Of a stretch of DNA of 23,046 bases, positions 22,225 through 23,046 are shown one piece after another (the first letter of the stretch is position 1; the number at the start of each line of letters is the position of its first letter). The notes below the pieces were generated by a model, which saw only the letters and a list, made by a program, of their open reading frames with translations, did no database searches and was not told the origin of the DNA. This stretch comes from Avimonoglobus sp965151315 (lineage in GTDB: Bacteria > Bacillota > Clostridia > UBA1381). The DNA is taken from NCBI GenBank assembly GCA_965151315.1, contig CBCTZG010000042.1, forward strand, positions 1-23,046, in the 5' to 3' direction. A program made the position numbers and the translations under genes.

Positions 22225-22939
22225 ATTTCTCCGGCGTTTTCTGAATGATTGCCCGCAAGGCTGCCATGGTTTCCTCCTCCGGCGGCTGGACACCCTCCAG
22301 CGCATACGGGATCCCTAACTCCGACCACTTAGAAACCCCCAGGGTATGATAGGGCAAAAGATCGATCCGTTCTACCCTGGCCCCGGCTAGCAGTGCCAAA
22401 AGCGCCTGAATCTGCTGCGGCGAATCCGTGTATCCCGGCAGGATAACCTGCCGGATCCACAGTGGTTTTTGGATTTCTTTCATATACTGTAAAAAATCCA
22501 GGGTATGGGAAAACGGTTGCTTGGTGATGGCCTCAAAGTGCCCTGCTTCCGTATGCTTGATATCCAGGAGCACCAGATCCGTATATTCCAAAGCCGCTTT
22601 TACCTGGGGCGTCAGATAAAACCCGCAGGTGTCTGCGGCAGTATGGATATTTTCCGCTTTCAGCAGCTGAAACAGCTCCGTCACAAAAGCCGCCTGCATA
22701 AACGGCTCGCCGCCGGACACCGTTACGCCGCCGTTCTTTCTGAAGTATGGCCTGAATCGGAGAATCTTCCGCACCAGCTCTGCAGGCTCCATTTCTTCGC
22801 CGCCCGCCGGATCCCAAGTATCCGGGTTATGGCAGTATATACACCGCTGTGGGCATCCCTGCAAAAATACCGCCACCCGCAGTCCTGGGCCGTCCACCGC
22901 CGCAAATGTTTCCATGGAATGTACTCTGCCCTTTATCAT
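22223..22939 (-). CDS. pflA: Pyruvate formate-lyase activating enzyme (radical SAM)
   Basis: A 238-aa radical S-adenosylmethionine enzyme that makes the glycyl radical on pyruvate formate-lyase under anaerobic conditions. The [4Fe-4S] motif CxxxCxxC is C29-PQR-C33-IY-C36, with the preceding GxHSMETFAAVDGPGLR block typical of PflA, then VSGGEP (74-79), and LLDIKH with LPYHTLG later in the sequence. The length suits PflA rather than larger activases with an extra ferredoxin domain. ATG 22939 has GGGAGGG just upstream. Its substrate gene pflB is not in the window; it often lies directly upstream, which here would be beyond position 23046. Confidence 0.94.
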   Translation of the reverse strand: MIKGRVHSMETFAAVDGPGLRVAVFLQGCPQRCIYCHNPDTWDPAGGEEMEPAELVRKILRFRPYFRKNGGVTVSGGEPFMQAAFVTELFQLLKAENIHTAADTCGFYLTPQVKAALEYTDLVLLDIKHTEAGHFEAITKQPFSHTLDFLQYMKEIQKPLWIRQVILPGYTDSPQQIQALLALLAGARVERIDLLPYHTLGVSKWSELGIPYALEGVQPPEEETMAALRAIIQKTPEK

Positions 22940-22968
22940 TATTTCTCCCTCCCTGTACGCGATAAACT

Positions 22969-22994
22969 AAACGGCCCGCCAAGCGGGCCGTTTT
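22969..22994. terminator. Intrinsic terminator upstream of pflA
   Basis: AAACGGCCCGC (22969-22979) pairs with GCGGGCCGTTT (22983-22993) around CAA, with T's on both strands (22991-22994 on the plus strand, shorter on the minus). It probably ends a minus-strand gene beyond the window edge, with partial read-through into pflA possible. Positions 22995-23046 hold no gene I can support. Confidence 0.8.
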
Positions 22995-23046
22995 GCTTGC
23001 TCGTATATAATATAGTCAGTCTATGAAAGATAAGAGAACCGCATTT

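Noticed and set aside
23006..23011. Plus-strand TATAAT near the right edge
   Set aside because: No -35 at proper spacing (GCGGGC at the 17-bp position), and no gene is visible before the window ends.
1..23046. tRNA, rRNA, CRISPR arrays, riboswitches, phage genes
   Set aside because: None recognised when reading both strands; direct repeats seen are protein-coding (PE, GGS) or the MraZ boxes.

Overview
The window looks like chromosomal DNA of a low-to-mid GC Bacillota species, most likely class Clostridia. The basis is a complete-looking mraZ-led division/wall cluster, a MurE with the meso-diaminopimelate motif DNPR, an S-layer-homology (SLH) surface protein, an EF-G-2 type paralogue, an MsmX/UgpC-type shared sugar-importer ATPase, a Spo0E-like microprotein and an anaerobic pyruvate formate-lyase activase. 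I cannot fix the genus. No tRNA, rRNA, CRISPR array, prophage or intact transposase was seen.

Layout. 1-166: a short hairpin-rich tail (possibly an IS200/IS605-type end) and two strong terminators. 167-3166 (-): a 999-aa secreted SLH protein with four related repeat domains. 3522-5597 (+): the EF-G-like GTPase. 5748-6860 (+): the ABC ATPase. 6957-7637: a small AT-rich islet between terminators, holding a divergent pair (69-aa HTH protein, 97-aa unknown protein) whose shared intergenic region carries two consensus promoters and a 10-bp inverted repeat. 8011-18562 (-): the division/wall operon mraZ-rsmH-ftsL-PASTA pbp-murE-murF-mraY-ftsW-murG plus a small membrane protein, read from one promoter with five 10-bp-spaced MraZ boxes. 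18869-21819 (+): tex-lgt. 22009-22140 (+): a 43-aa Spo0E-like protein with its own strong promoter. 22223-22939 (-): pflA.

How the genes work together. The operon encodes D-Ala-D-Ala-lipid II assembly steps (MurE, MurF, MraY, MurG), the septal polymerase pair (FtsW and a class B PBP), the FtsL scaffold, and the 16S rRNA methylase RsmH. MraZ very probably represses the operon through the repeats just downstream of its -10. murD is not between mraY and ftsW, where it often sits in Clostridia, and murC/murB/ftsQ do not follow murG. tex and lgt are translationally coupled.

The most notable points are the apparent ATT start of murE, the textbook MraZ operator, the divergent HTH/small-protein module, a terminator-like hairpin inside the operon between ftsL and pbp, and the repeat-built SLH protein. 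Most of the window is core housekeeping DNA and I see no convincing wholly new system. The divergent islet is the best candidate for something undescribed.
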